Positions 12,895 through 26,749 of a DNA stretch of 64,000 bases are shown here, one piece after another (the first letter of the stretch is position 1; the number at the start of each line of letters is the position of its first letter). The notes beneath the pieces were generated by a model. That model was not told the origin of the DNA. It was given only the letters and a program-made list of their open reading frames with translations, and did not search any database. The position numbers were made by a program, and so were the translations under genes. The DNA comes from Monosporascus cannonballus. Taxonomy: Eukaryota > Ascomycota > Sordariomycetes > Xylariales. The DNA lies in the NCBI GenBank assembly GCA_004154925.1, contig QJNS01000148.1, forward strand, positions 62,001 to 126,000. Direction: 5' to 3'.

Positions 12895-12966
12895 GGTTAA
12901 TATTCGAGCTAATAACGTTTGGCTTTTAGTGATGTAATAGTTCCGTTCTCGTGTTCGTATCGTAAA
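12895..12966. repeat. Second copy of the window-start repeat
   Basis: It matches positions 1-71, with the shared core TTCGAGCTAATAACGTT and the similar CGTTCTCGTGTTCGTATCGTAA ending cut here to its outline. If these are LTR ends, the copia element could lie inside an older retroelement. Confidence 0.35.
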
Positions 12967-13069
12967 AGAAATAAAACGTTTTAAAAAACGTAAAACAGAT
13001 AAATAATTATAAAATGTTGTAAAAGAGGTAATTTATTAAAATATAAAAACATAATTTATATATTTTATA

Positions 13070-14250
13070 ATTTGAATTTGTGTGAAGAATTCGTTAATTA
13101 ATATTATAATTTCTTTATCATAGTTATTTTGGCGTTATAAAAATATAAAAATAATTATTTCGAAACTATTTTAAGAAAATACAAAAACGGAATATTAAAC
13201 ATTATTTAAAAAGGTCATGCTAAATATTAGAAATCTAAGGCAATATTATATTAATCTTACAGAAAACCTATTTTATTACTAATTCCAGGTACCTTATTTA
13301 AAGAAGTTAATATGGATTTTATAACGGGTTTGCCGTTATTTATAATATTATATAACGCAAAAAATTAAAACATTATTTTGGTTATCATAAATAAAATAAC
13401 GAAATATGTTTATAATATTACAACAGAACAGAACTTTATCGTAAACTATTGAATCGAAATGTTATCTTATTATATTTTTAATTAATACGGCATTTTCAAT
13501 AATATATATTTTAACTCTAGCTTTTTATTTATTAGTAGGTATTAAATAGCCTTTTGCGAATTATTTGCAATTAAACGAAAATTAAGTATCATTCTTAATA
13601 TATAAATAAATAGGTAAAAAAAACGTTAAAGCGAATTTTTAAAATGTTATTACAATATTATATAGTTTAAATTAAATATATTAAATATTGTATTTAATAA
13701 CTGTATAATTTAAATATAATATTAATTATTATTTGACATCTAAAATAATACTTGCGGAAATGTTTTTTAAAACGAGATAATTTAAAAGGAGATTATAATA
13801 TGATCAACCAAATAATATAAAAGTAAATTTATATTGTTTCAAAACTCTATAAAATATTACAATAAAAGCCAATTTATGAAACAATTTTTACAAAATAATA
13901 TGAAGAAGTTTCTATTAAATATATTAATTAATACAAGTGCAATAAAATGTTTTCCGATTGATATATTAAAATTTTTCAAATTATAAAAATAATATAATAA
14001 AAAATAAAATACGAAATGAAACGTTTACATTTATATAAAAATATATAACGTTTTTTAATATTACTATTAAAAGTATGGTATAATAAAAATAACTTTAAAG
14101 AAAAACAAAAAATAGATTCGATATAAAAGCGGAAAAACGTTAAAATGTAAAAGATTTTCTAGCCTGCTAAAAATCTCGCAATAATGAATAATATTTATAA
14201 AATAGAACGAGTTTTATTTTCAGGATAAAATACGTAAAGTTTTTGAAATT
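13070..14250 (+). pseudogene. Gypsy integrase remnant
   Basis: Plus-strand fragments read as an integrase. A zinc-binding N-terminal area lies at 13080-13250. Then FKEVNMDFITGLP at about 13290-13340 marks the start of the catalytic core, in the usual position of the first Asp. ELFAIKRKLS at about 13550-13600 lies further into the core. Stops and frame changes are frequent. No matching reverse transcriptase lies upstream, so the element is 5'-truncated or rearranged. The C-terminal limit is a guess. Confidence 0.6.
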
Positions 14251-16805
14251 ATGTATTAAAGAAAAGATTTTTATATAAAACGTTATTAAAATAAAGAATT
14301 GCAAAATAAGAGAAATGTTAATCATTGTTTATTGTTTATTAAATATATTAATACTGGACCTTTAAGTATAAATATATTTTTATTAAAATATTTACGATTT
14401 ATCGCATATTTCGAAATAAAACCTAAATTTAAGTAATATAAAAATAGAAACGAAAATTATTTAATGTATATAATAACATTTAAATACTATCGTTACTTTT
14501 CCAACGTTCTTATTTATATTTTAGTTTTTTTTCTTTTATAAAAGTAACGCATTATGTAATTGACTTCATAATATATTTAATTTTTATTTTCGTAAAACAT
14601 TAATGTTAATTAGAAGTAAAAATATCGTTAAACATCTGTGTTAAAAATTCTATGGAGTTTTTTTTTATTTATTTGATTTTTCTTTTTAAAAACTTTAAAA
14701 AAAAACAGTTGCAAAATCGGAATAATAACGTTATAATTCGTTAGAAGTTCGATATAACGAATTTAAAAAAATACTTCCATTAAATGCAAAAGAATGAATA
14801 TTATATGAATAATAAATTAATGGTTCGATTTATAATAGAATAATAAAGATACACATTTACACCTTTTTTATATTCATTAAACTTTATTAAATTTTATTAA
14901 ATATAAATTTAATATTAATTTTTGTTTTTTCGGTTTATATGTTAAATAATAAATATATATTAAAAGAGTAAAATGAATATAATTTTCTTTAGAAATCATA
15001 ATTTTATATTCGTTCACAGCTTTAATTTAAGTAAATTGTTAAAACATTTCAGCGAAATCGAATACGAACGCATCAAAGAAATCTGAAATATATTTTTACA
15101 AATTAGTAATATTATTTCCGAAAATTAAAAAGCATAAGGTTTACTTTTATTATAAACTTACGAGTACTTCGGAAAAGAACCTATTTACTACTATTTTTAA
15201 AAATTTACTAATTCTATAATAATAAGCCGGCCTATCGACTATAATTATAATATAACAAAAATACGGAACTTTGCAACGACCTTAAAGCGAATAATTAACG
15301 AAAAAAATAAAGATTATTAAAGATATATTTACGAAATACATGTTTGCTTTTTTTATAAAAAGATATTTTATAAATGTTCTTAAAGGAATTCGTAAAAAAT
15401 ATATCGAAAACGAAAAAAGTCAAAATAAAAACGAACTATTAACAAAAGTTTACTTTATTATTATTCATTAATAAACACATGTAGAATTTCGTACCGAACC
15501 TAAAAAAATAGAGTAGTTACGAATAAATACAACGGTATATATTAACGAATGCGAAAATAATAATGAAAAAAGTTAAGTCTAAGGGGAAAAAATTATATAT
15601 GCTAAAAACGGTATGCCCATAAGCAATACGGACTTTCTACCGGCAGAACTTTCGGTGCTTTAATTACTTCTGTGCAAATTTTCTAGGTATATTATTTATT
15701 TGAAAACAACTATGCGGATTATATATTATTTTTAATTATTATGTATTATTATTAATTATTGAGCATTTTTATTAATTACAAAATAAATGCGACCTTTTAA
15801 TAAACATAATTTATTAGTTATAGTATAAAATACAACGGTTTTATTAAATATATTTAAAAACAAAAGCTTAGAAAAAGAAAGGTTTTACTAAGAGCTAAGA
15901 GAATATACGTACTATTAAGAGGACGCTAAGCATTTTATATATTATTCTTACGTAATAATTACCAAATCCTTACTGGGTAATGATTTTATAAGTAGTTAAT
16001 TACTTCTTTTTTAGAAAAAAGGGCAAATTTCACACTAGTTCTTAATATACCCGTATTGTTTTTTTTACTTTGATCTTAAAATATTTAACAATACGTTTCG
16101 ATATAAAATAAAGATATTTAGAGATTTGGCGATATTAATTCTTTGTATTGCTTTTTTTCTTATTATATATTATTTATAAAATCTTTATTTTTGTATATTT
16201 TTTATAAATAAACATAAAATACTTTCACATTCATTATGAAGAAAACTGTGATAGTGTTTAAAGTATCATTTATTAATACGATATTTTCGATATTCTAAAA
16301 TTTCTCTTATTATTATTCTACCTTGTTTTAAAGAATTATATTTATTATTTTACCGTTATAATAATAATATATTAGAAATACTCTAAAATTGATAATAAAA
16401 TAAGTAAAATGATACTTTATATCTCAAATTAAAGCTTGAAAATTTTACAGTTTAAAAACGTTAATTATATTTATCGAGAAAGGTTTTATAAATATATTAA
16501 ATTTATAAAACTAGACTTAAAATGTTTTTTTATATATTAATATAAGCTTTCTAGTTATTAAAATACAGTTAAATCTTTTAAATTATTTCATTTTATTTGA
16601 AGTATTTTTTAAAATTTGCAAAATATTTTCGAAAATCTTTTCGATTAGTATTATTAATTTCTACTGTAAAATGATTTCGAATATTTTTTAAATTATTGTC
16701 TTATTAAGTACATTATATAATTTCTTTCTTTTAAATAATACAATATTTTTAAATAACATATTAAAAATTATTTTTACAACGTTATCTAGTGACGTAGGGC
16801 GGGGT
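14251..16805. other. AT-rich stretch without recognisable gene
   Basis: About 2.5 kb of extremely AT-rich sequence with stops in all frames. The last bases, AGGGCGGGG, form a polypurine tract directly before the putative LTR at 16806. It may contain the eroded end of the element whose integrase lies at 13070-14250. Confidence 0.4.
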
Positions 16806-17025
16806 GTTACACCTATGATCAGGCTCGGCTGATTAGAAAGCCCGAGTTTCGCATGTATATTAAGAAGTTCTTTTTCGCCATGAGTTCAACCTCGAGCCAT
16901 TATTAACGACCATCATCACTTAGCATATCTTTTGTCATTTTTTAGTTATCGAGGTTTAATACCATTAATATAATCGGATTAAGTTTTTCATTTTCGACAA
17001 TCACATTCCGTATCGTGATATAAAA
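16806..17025 (+). repeat. Putative gypsy LTR with adjacent primer site
   Basis: The sequence starts TGTTACACC right after a G-rich tract and has ordinary composition in a very AT-rich setting. It is followed at 17026 by TGGTTATCCGCAC, which has the TGG start expected of a tRNA primer-binding site. That would make it the 5' LTR of the plus-strand element ending at 22555. Similarity to the LTR at 22347 is limited to layout and a few words, so pairing is uncertain. Confidence 0.4.
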
Positions 17026-17740
17026 TGGTTATCCGCACTGATCAAGACCAATTCTCCTTACCCCAATTTATTAATTATTTCGATGTAAATTAATATTATA
17101 TTTAATTTTTATATAATTTTAAATTATTAATCAAAGATATTTATAACAAGTATTTAAAGATAAAGAATTATAGTTAAAGGTTTATACAAGTTTTTAATAT
17201 TAGTAATTTTAAATCAATAAAAAAGTAAATTTTTTATAAAAATAATATTTAATTCTGTTAAAGGTTTTATATTATATTATAGTAATTTTCATCAATACTT
17301 CCAAATTATGAAAATATAAGTCTTTTTATTATTAATTAATATAATATAAAAATATTATAATATAAATTTTTAAATAATCTTATTACGTTTTATTTACACA
17401 ATATATAAAATATACACTTATATTTTATTTCACTATTATATTAATTAATATAATATATAATATTGTTTATTTAAAACTTGTGAAAAGATTTTAAGCTTTA
17501 AATATTACTAATAATTTATTTATTTTTAATTATAATTTAAGAATTAAAATACTTATATACTTTGTTTTTATAATAATACTGTTTTGATAACGTTATCGAA
17601 GATTTCTTATTATAAAACATAATTTATAATTAGTAACATTATCTTAATTTGTACTATTATAGCAAGACATATAGCTAAAAACTCTTAATTCTATAATCGG
17701 AAAAAAATATTTGAAGTTTTATTATTTAGATACGAATATA
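17026..17740. other. AT-rich leader, no gene seen
   Basis: Very AT-rich sequence between the putative 5' LTR and the first gag-like stretch. No open frame or motif is visible. Confidence 0.35.
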
Positions 17741-20700
17741 TTCCTGTTTTTAGGATTTGGACGAGCCCGTTAATAAGAGCTTTATTATAATAGGTATTTA
17801 TACGAAAAACCTTTTAAATGAATTTATATTAATTATAAGAAATTATTTAGTAAATGTTAAGGTCGATTAAAAAAAGATTATAAAGGTATCTCTTTTTTTA
17901 TTACATAAATTCTAAAGATAAAGTAAAGGCTAATTTCGACAACCTAGACGAAGATAAAAAAGGTAATATAATAGATTTTAAAATTATAATAAATGGAATT
18001 TATATCGAAATACGTTATTATTTTTAAATATTTGATAGCTAAAATAAGACATTCCGACGATAAAAGTATTAATTTAATTTATATATTTCTTAAAAGGTGT
18101 AAAACATATTAAAAAGAAAATTATTAAACTTTTAGAACTTAATGGTTTAAATATATATACTACGAAAGTTATTAAGATTAATAATAAGTTATATTAACGC
18201 CGTACAAAAAATTACGTTAATCTTTAAATTTATGGACCAGTAACGGGATAATCGAAAAAACAGATCCGGAAATAGTTCGGAATAAGGCTTGGATAACCGG
18301 CCTTATACGAAATAGCTTTCCGATAATAAGGTAAAAATTCGGAAACGGAAACGGTAATATTTCCGTTATATAATTACAAATTATTCGAACTAGGAATACC
18401 TTAAATACAAATCCGCAAAACGGCCTTATCCGGCTAAAACGGAGGTTACGGCAATAAGCTTACGGAATACCGTTAATAAAGATAATAATTCGGATAACGA
18501 AAATTTAAAAAATAACTTTTATTAAAAATTATTAATAAAAAAGACGTAATAAAAGAAAAATTATAAAAAGTTAATGATAAATTAAATAATATTTTTTATA
18601 TTAAACGCTTTAATTAATAATATTATATATATAAATACTTTAATCGATAATAAGTATATTTATTATTTCGCCTGTAATTAATAGCTAGTCTGCCGTTTAA
18701 AATTATAACATATATTTATTATACCCCGTCGATTAAGGTTAACGAAGGATAATAAGCTTGTAATAATTGCGATCCGAAAAATTATTTACATTAATATAAA
18801 TTTGGACGGCCGTTTAAAACAAATTTGAAAATACGTAATTAAAAATTTATTTTACCTATTTATCCTAGGAAAACCCTAAATAAAATATATTAATATTATA
18901 TATAAGGCGAAATAACGGCTTATCCGTTTTACGGATAACGTTATTGCGCTTATATTACGCGAAAAAGGATAATTCGATAAAAAGCCTAAGGACCGCCTAA
19001 AAGGGCGGTTATAAAAATACAAAAAAGCCCGTTTAATAACGGTTATAACCTTCATAACGATAACGCGGCAAAACCGCCGTAAGAAAAACGGAATATAATT
19101 ATTCGCAATTTTTATAAAAAATATTAATAAGGTTTTAAAGGTAAAGCCATAATTAATTTCTAAAGATATAACGGAACGTTTTTTTAAGGAAATACGGAAA
19201 TTTCGAAACTTTTTTATAAATAACGAAAATTCTTTATTATTATCTTATTATTATAATAATAATATAACGATAAACCTGGAAATAAATATTTTGGGTTAAA
19301 AAAAGTAATTTTATAAAAACCATTATACGGGATATTAAAAAAGTATTAATTTTATGTAAAATATTTATAAACATATTTAATAAAAATTAAATTCGGATTA
19401 ATAATTCCTTTATAGATATTCCGGTATTATTCGTAAAAACACTTAACGGGGGTTAATGGTTTTACGTAAATTATAAAAAATTAAATAAGATTATAAAGCA
19501 AAACCGTTATTTTTTTCTGTTAATAAAGAAAACGTTACGAACCTTATTATAGGCCCGGTAATTTACGAAATTCGATATTCGAATAACCTTTTACCGGTTA
19601 CGTATTTACTAAAAAAAGAAATAAAAAATTATGTTCCATATACGTTTCGGATTTTTCAAATAATTAATATATTTATTCGGCCTTAACGGTATACCGGCTG
19701 TTTTCCAACGTTATATTAATATTATATTAAAACGTTACTTTAATAACTTTTATTCTGTATATATAAATAATATATTAATTTATTTATCCAATTTTGGAAC
19801 CGATTATATAACTAAAGTTAAATTGGTATTTTGCCGTTTGGCAAAAATAAAATTGAAATTAAACCCGGATAAATACAAATTCGTAATCCAAAAAACGAAA
19901 TATTTAAAATTTATTGTCGAAATAAAACTAAGCGTAAAAATTAATTTTAAAAAGATAACCGTTATTCGGGAATAAAAGGCTTTTATTAACGTAAAAGAGG
20001 TTAGCAATTTTATTAACTTTATTAACTTTTACCGAATTTTTATAAAAGCTTTTAACGGAATAACGGTTTCCTTTTTACGACTAATTAAAAAAGAGATTTT
20101 TTTTCTGCTGGAAAAATAAGAAATAATGGATTTTCGACCGATTTAAAAAGCTTTTTATTATAGCGTTTATTTTTATATATTAAGATCCCGAAAAAGAAAT
20201 ATTAATAATGGTAAATTATTCCGGGTAAGTAATTAAAAATTATATATCCTAATTCGATTTATTAAAACGTTTATAATTAATTACGTATTTTTAAAAAAGT
20301 TATTATTAATTAAATATAATTACGAAATATACGATAAAAAATTGCTAACTATCGTTTAAACGTTAATAAAATAAAAAGGGAAATTTTAAAAATTAACTAA
20401 CTTTTTTACGATCTTAATAAATTACGTAAACGTTTAACATTGTATAAGTATTGATAAATTTATCAAAAAATAAATTTAATAAGTTAACCTTTTATCCGCT
20501 TTTAATTTTGTATTTATATACTGCCTTAATAAATTAATAAATTAATCCGATATTATATTTTACAAATTACAAAACGTATTTCGTAATAAAAAAAATGTTA
20601 GGTTTAAGAAGTGCATAACCCGGCTAATTAAAAAGAAATAATTATTTAATAAACCGATACAGATTTTAAAAATTTTGATAATTATAATTTAGTTAAAATA

Positions 20701-22346
20701 AAATAATAATAAACAACTAGTTGTATTTTTCGACAAAAAAGTATTTTTCGAAAAAAACCTTTAAAAAATATAAGATTTAAAGGTTATTAAGGATAAAACC
20801 TGAAATATGATATATGCTGCCATAACCTAGAAATTACGTAATTTTCCCCTAGTTATAAATATAGTAAATACTTTTATAACGGAATATTTTTTTAACCTTA
20901 AAGATTTTTTAAAATTTGAAAAATATATTTAGGTCCTTATTTAAAAGCTGTTTTGGACGTTATTAATTCAACGGGTATACGATTTCCATATTACCGGTTA
21001 CTTAAGAAAAAAATATTATATTAATAATATTAATCCGTAATTATTATTAGCCGGGATAAACTTATAATATATGCCGTTTTTGCCGTAATTGTAACGTATG
21101 TAATAGATTGTACGTATAAAAGGAAACGAAAACAAGGTTATTATGGCCCTTATTTATTTTAAATTAATTTTATTTAGATTTTTCGGTGAATCTTATAATT
21201 AACTTATTAGCAAAACAAAAAAAGAATTTATAATTTTTTATAGTATTTTACAATCGTTTAATGAAAAAAGTTATTTTAAAACCGATATTTAATATAAACC
21301 CGGAAATATACGTTTAACGTTTTATTATTTATTATTAAAAATATTACGGTTTTTTTAAAAAATTAATATGCGATAAAAGAAAGTAATTAAACAAATAGAT
21401 TCTGGATTTACTTATATAACTTAATAAATATATAATAATAACTTAATATATTTTTTTATTTGAAATAAATAAAATTACGAAAAAGGCTAATTAAGAAATT
21501 TTCGCGTATTTCCGTTATTTTATAAATTACGAATAATATAATTAGGCCAAGTTTTTACCGGCAATATAATTAACCTTTAATAGAAAAAATATTTCGTTAA
21601 AAGTAATCTTTTTTTAATTTACGGATATAATATAAAATTTATTAGCGAAATACCGATAATCTTTTAATTAATTCCCGAAATACAAAAGGTTATTACCTTT
21701 GTTAGAAACTTACGAAAATATATAAAATTTGCATATATTATTATAATATTAATATAAACCTGTATAAAATAATTAATTCACGTTCTTAAAAAATAAATAT
21801 TATATTTCGAAATAAAAAACTTAATATAATTAAACTTAAAAAATATAGTTATTTTATAATTATTTAAAAAAATATTTTAAATATACGTTAAATATAAAAT
21901 TAACGTAATTACGCCGTATAATACTATAAAATTAAATATACCGTCGGAAATATATCCGAAATTCGATGTAAATTTTTTAAAATTAGTAATAAAAAATATG
22001 TTATTTAGCCAGATTTTAAATAATAATTAACGTTATTAATATTATTAAAAAAAGGGAAAACATTTATAATAAAACATATATTAAAGGTTAAAAATAAATA
22101 CGTAAATTGCGCTCGCCGAAAAAAGCTATTTATAAAATAAGCAGATTATGCCGAACTAATATAAGAATTACATAATAATTTCGAAAATATAATTATTTTT
22201 AATAATTTCGAAAAGTTATTCGGAAACGGAAACGGGGTTGGCGAAAACGTAAAGGTACGAATAGGGATAAGAGGAAAAAGGTATAAGTAAAGCCGTTGCC
22301 GTTTCGCCGTAATTTCGTTATTCTTTAAGAACGAAGAAAGGGGTAA
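17741..22346 (+). pseudogene. pol: Degraded gypsy gag-pol (element H)
   Basis: Reverse transcriptase is clear at about 19380-19950 on the plus strand: a GLIIP block, then NKITKQNRYPLPL-like text in broken frames, a KTMFHIRFGFFKQL block and YINNILIY near 19755-19790. This is the YLDDIL box with both Asp residues read as Asn. A KYLKFIVE stretch near 19900 and a FINFYRIFI stretch near 20010-20050 match the connection to RNase H. Gag is probably 17741-18700, and integrase lies somewhere in 21100-22150. The residue changes are typical RIP outcomes and leave the enzyme dead. Confidence 0.65.
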
Positions 22347-22555
22347 TATTATAGGTTAAAGCCTATAGGGCAGCTCGGGCTTACGGAGCAAGCTTTTTAG
22401 CCCGAATTTATCCATATGTATATAAAAAGCAGTTACCTCGTTAATGGCTAGCTGTTTCTCCTCTTCCCTCTTTACCTTGAATATAAACCTTTGTTGGGCC
22501 GTACCTCCGTTCAACCTACGTATCGTGCTCGTCACAATTTTTAACATTTTATAAA
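22347..22555 (+). repeat. Probable 3' LTR of element H
   Basis: A polypurine tract (GAAGAAAGGGGTAA) precedes TATTATAGG, a mutated TG-type LTR start. The stretch has near-normal composition (for example GGCAGCTCGGGCTTACGG), unlike both neighbours. The end near 22555 is approximate. A 63-codon open frame on the opposite strand (22356-22547) looks like a by-product of this composition. Confidence 0.5.
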
Positions 22556-22714
22556 ACTTTAAATTATTAGTTAATGCAAAAGAATATTAACTTTATAAAT
22601 AAAGAATGGATTATTTAACATATATTATTATTTTAAAAGATATTAAAATAAACTTTAAAAAAATATTGTAATTGTAAAATTAAAAAAGTTAATTATAATT
22701 AAAAAAACATAAGA

Positions 22715-25242
22715 ATTTCTTAAATTGGTTAACTTTTATACAACGTTTATTCGGAAGTTTAGTTAATTTATTATGCTATTAATCAATTTTATTATATTTT
22801 TTAAAAAATATGTTATAAAGGACAAAAATGCTTTAAAAAATCGAAAAATATAATTATTAATAAATTAATATTAATATTATACGATTTAATAGCTTTATTA
22901 AATTAAAGACCGTTATTTCGATTTATCTGTTGAATATAATAAGCGAATAACAGAATAATTAAGTTTAATTGCGTTATTCTAAATAAGAAGTTTATAGTCA
23001 TTATTATAGCTTTTCGAACAATGAAATATTTTCTTAAAAGGAATTTCTATTAAATTTAAGTTTATATAAATTATTAAGTTTTTACTTATTTTATTATAAC
23101 TCGAAAACCTACGAAATTATAATTATAATACGTAAAAGAAATAACGAATTTCGATGTTGTTATTATTTATGTAAAAAGGTTTAAAAATGGAAGAACAAAT
23201 GCTTTAAAAAACATAAGATTTTTAAAAAGATTTAATTAAAATTATCTATATAATTTTCGATATTTTGTTAAGAAAATATTTACAGGAATACTAAATTGCA
23301 ATAATAATGATTACATTTTATAGCGTATAATAACATACTAAATAAATTACAAATTCTTTTTAAAAAGAAATTAAAGATATTTAGAATACCATGTATATAA
23401 ATATTTAAATATTTATAAAACTTTAAAACGATGTTAAGATATTTAGAATTTTTTTAAATGTAAAAATTAAAGTTTAAAAAGTATAACTCTAATGTAACCT
23501 TTATAATAAAGGTAAGATATAACGATATAACTCTTACAAAAATTATAACTGTTACCAATTTTTGAAAGATTATAGGATTCAATTATTATAAATTGCATTA
23601 TTGTATATTTTTTGTTTCAAAATTAAAGAAGAAAATATATTGCGATAATATACCTATTATCGTTAACGGATTTATATAGTTTTCTTATTTTGTATTTTAT
23701 TATAAAATACAAATAAAAAAATAATATGTTTTTTTAAAAACATTTTTGATATATATAGATAATCGTAAGAAATTATTTTCGATAAAAAGATTTTATTTAT
23801 TTTAAAGTTAGCCAAACTTTGTAATGCAAACCGATTAAAATTACAAATTATGTAACGCATTTAAACACTAAACAAATACATAAATAAAAAGAATAAATTA
23901 AACTTTAGAACCGTATTTATAATAGTATATTAAATATAGAAAGAATGCTTAAGTAAAAGACTGCATTATTAGATTATTAACTAATAATATTAATTAATAT
24001 AAAAATATTAAAACTATTTATATATACTTTAAATTTAAGTTTATTTTAAGATTTTACTAGAAATCGCATAATATTCTTATTAAGAATAAAATACTATATA
24101 CGTCTAAATTATTTAAATAGTTATATTAAAAATAGAAGCGAAATTAAATTCATATATAATTAACTAAACAAATGTTATAACTAGAACAAACTTAAAAAGG
24201 GTTATTTTTTTTTAAAAAAAAGACAAAATAATTCACTATACTATAAAAACTATTTAAACTAAAAAGCTAGCAAAAAATACTTAATTTTAAATATATCAAC
24301 CTATATAAGTGTTTTAAAAAAGAAATATCAAAAAAGTTTATCAATTAACACCTTCACCAAAAATTAAGTTATATCTCATTTTTTAAATTTCTTTATTTAA
24401 GTTAATAACTAATATTATTAAAATATAAGCGCAATAAAATAATGTGAAAATAAAACATAAACCCGCATATAAAGTAAAAAAGGCTTGGATATATAAAAAG
24501 AAAAAAAACTTATTTAATATTTGGTTAAATGAAAAAAGCACTCGGATTTCGAGAATATCTAGAAACCTCTAAAAAATCTCATAAATTGTTATTATCTATT
24601 AAAGAAATTTCACCAATAACGTCGAAATAGCCGATAATAATTCTTTAATTAAGGTTCTCGAGCATAATTTAATTAGAAAGTTTAATACATAACGCGGTTA
24701 TAATAATTTCGGCTTTTATATATTTTTATTCTTTTTTAGTTTATTTATAAAATAAACTTCGCGGTAAATAATTTTAATTTTTTGGAAAAAACTGTATTTT
24801 AATATCATAGTAAAGAAAAACAATCAATGATCTAATTAATGTTAAATTATTTACGCGTTAGGATTTCTTTTATTTTTTGCTAAAATCGCAGAAAATCTTT
24901 TTAATAATGGCTTTCTTTTAATTTAAATAATCTTTTTTTTTCTCGTTAATTCAATTCAAAAAATTGATCGATATCTTAAAATTATGGCATTAACGACAGT
25001 TTTTAATATGTTTATAACAACGATTAATTTCTTTAATTACTTAATAATACCATTTTCGAAATACGGCGTATAAAGCATTATTTTAAATTTAAATTTAATA
25101 ATATAAGTAACTAAAGGTTTTAGATTTTTTTTAAATGAGAGCGATTGCACGATTTACAATTAATAATACGACCTGCTCTAATAAGATTAAACTTATTAAG
25201 AACAAATCTTTAAAGACAAAAATCCTAGGAAAGAAAAATTCG
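22715..25242 (+). pseudogene. Chromovirus RNase H-integrase-chromodomain remnant (element I)
   Basis: The plus strand starts with a NFYTTFIRKFS-like block (22720-22770), the usual start of the gypsy RNase H connection. Broken RNase H and integrase pieces follow. A chromodomain relic lies at about 24480-24600, where YLVK and KKHSDFENI resemble the aromatic-cage strand and the SENTWEP helix start. The spacing from chromodomain to LTR is about 630 bp, the same as in the intact-length element at 35701-42824. The 5' half is missing. Confidence 0.6.
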
Positions 25243-25263
25243 TATTATAACTTAAGCTAAAAC
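25243..25263 (+). repeat. 3' LTR of element I, first part
   Basis: It starts TATTATAAC and is cut after 21 bp by the solo LTR at 25264-25678. It resumes at 25684. Confidence 0.55.
25259..25263. repeat. Target duplication AAAAC, left copy
   Basis: AAAAC flanks the solo LTR on the left and is repeated exactly at 25679-25683. Confidence 0.85.
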
Positions 25264-25678
25264 TGTGACGGCTAGGCGGTTTAACCAATGATTAAACCTA
25301 AGTTGTACGGGTTTATGTTAGCAGGAGTATCGTAGGAATCCGAACAATAAATACTATAACGTGTTACGTCTCGTAATACCAAGGGCGTCTTGGGTAACGA
25401 TATGTTATTGCAAGCTGGTGCTATCTAAACTATGGAAAAAATGAACATATATATCCTATCTCTGGCTTAAACGGTTTATCACGGCTCAACGACACTTTCT
25501 TAGTTAAGTCCTCTTAAGCCCCCTTGAGCCCCCTTGATGCTCAACTGGCTCAAGCCCCTTTGACCAGTCAGAGCCCTTGAGCCCTTTGAGCCAGTCACGT
25601 GACTTCTTGGCTTAGTCGGAGCTTGGCTTTCCCAAGGTTCCGACCGTTTCCAAGAGTCAAGACCGTTAGATCATAACA
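25264..25678 (-). mobile_element. Solo LTR, minus orientation, well preserved
   Basis: A 415-bp LTR with TGTGACGG at the left end and GATCATAACA at the right, flanked by a perfect 5-bp AAAAC duplication. No internal region accompanies it, so it arose by LTR-LTR recombination or is a lone copy. It is much less mutated than its surroundings. It contains short direct repeats of GAGCCCCCTT type at about 25505-25590 and the palindrome GTCACGTGAC at 25594-25603. It belongs to the chromovirus LTR group ending GCCGTCACA. Confidence 0.85.
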
Positions 25679-25683
25679 AAAAC
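25679..25683. repeat. Target duplication AAAAC, right copy
   Basis: Right partner of 25259-25263. Confidence 0.85.
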
Positions 25684-26029
25684 CGGTTGAAAAAAAGATC
25701 GAATTTATACAAGCGAATCACGTAACTGGGATTTTCTTCGCGTTAAAATATAAATAAATTTATATAAAATTAATTGCATTTAATAAAATTAAATTTATAA
25801 TATTGTTAATATTAATAAAAATATAATTAACTTGTATAAAATATATATAATTAATAAATCTATAATTTAAATACCGTTAACTTGTAATATAACGGCGTTA
25901 TCTAAGATACCCTTGGTATTATAAAACGTAATTATGGTTATTTTATGGCTTAGATTCTTACAGTATTTCTGCAAATATAAACTCGTACAACTTAGGTCTA
26001 ATAGTTGGTTAAACGAACTAGCCGTCAAA
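25684..26029 (+). repeat. 3' LTR of element I, second part
   Basis: It continues 25243-25263. The final 150 bp match the other chromovirus LTR ends, including ACGTAATTATGG, the GATTCTTACAG block and a GCCGTCAAA end (GCCGTCACA elsewhere). The TCACGTA motif at 25718-25724 is the family palindrome with its last base pair changed. Confidence 0.6.
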
Positions 26030-26067
26030 TTTTTTTAAAAAGTTTTAAGTTTAAAAAATTTAAACTA

Positions 26068-26070
26068 TTA
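26068..26070. repeat. Target duplication TTA, left copy
   Basis: TTA precedes AGGGCT at the left end, and TTA follows AGCCCT at 29490-29492. A 3-bp TTA/TAA duplication is characteristic of PIF/Harbinger transposons. Confidence 0.8.
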
Positions 26071-26093
26071 AGGGCTAGTTCTCAAACTTTCAG
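26071..26093 (+). repeat. Left terminal inverted repeat of Harbinger element
   Basis: It begins AGGGCT and ends AGTTCTCAAACTTTCAG. The right repeat (29460-29489) has the same two blocks, separated by seven more bases, so this end has a small deletion or the other an insertion. Confidence 0.8.
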
Positions 26094-26749
26094 CACCACT
26101 GACATATGGGGATTTAGAATCAGAATTAGTAAACCGTTCTTGTCTTTCAAAACCAGCCATCTCTACCTTTTTTGGCTGAAAATAGCTGGTCCTTCTTGGC
26201 GCTTTCAGACCAATGATGTTTATTCAGTATGCTGGAAAATCTCCACTTCAGAATCAGCTGCCTTCGAGGTGCTGAAACTGCTGCTGGATAATATATAGAT
26301 TACGTTAGGAGCCCTGCCCTAGCTTTAAACCGTCCTTTTTGCTATATATCCTGATAATACCATAAATCTAAACCTCTGTAACTGTTACTTCGCAATCTCG
26401 TAATGGAACTTAACGTTTTTCGCAATTAAGGATTATAGTGGTAATACGGAAAACGCGTCGCTGTCAGCAGAAGAAATTCGTTGTTATTATAGCTTCCTTT
26501 ATAATTCTTAATCGCTATAATTAGTACCGTATTAGGGTATATATTAATAACCCAACGGGCCCTAAATATGTAATCTTAATATTATTTTCTACAAATAATC
26601 GCTTGCGAAAAATTATAAGGATAAATAAGGATACGTATTACGCGTTACGTAATTAGCTATTAACGAATACGGCGTTAAAAGCGTTACGGATCTCGATAAA
26701 CGAAAAAATGATAATTTTTTTCCATATTATAGCCTAAAGTTCTTTTTGT
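26094..26749. other. Harbinger left subterminal region
   Basis: Positions 26094-26330 have near-normal composition and hold no gene; an apparent 97-codon frame at 26005-26298 crosses the inverted repeat and the element boundary, so it is not a gene. From about 26400 onward the sequence becomes mutated and may hold the eroded start of the transposase. Confidence 0.5.

Noticed and set aside
22356..22547. 63-codon minus-strand frame of normal composition
   Set aside because: It lies wholly inside the probable 3' LTR of element H and has no family features.
26005..26298. 97-codon plus-strand frame
   Set aside because: It crosses the boundary between an LTR and the Harbinger inverted repeat, so it cannot be an ancestral gene.
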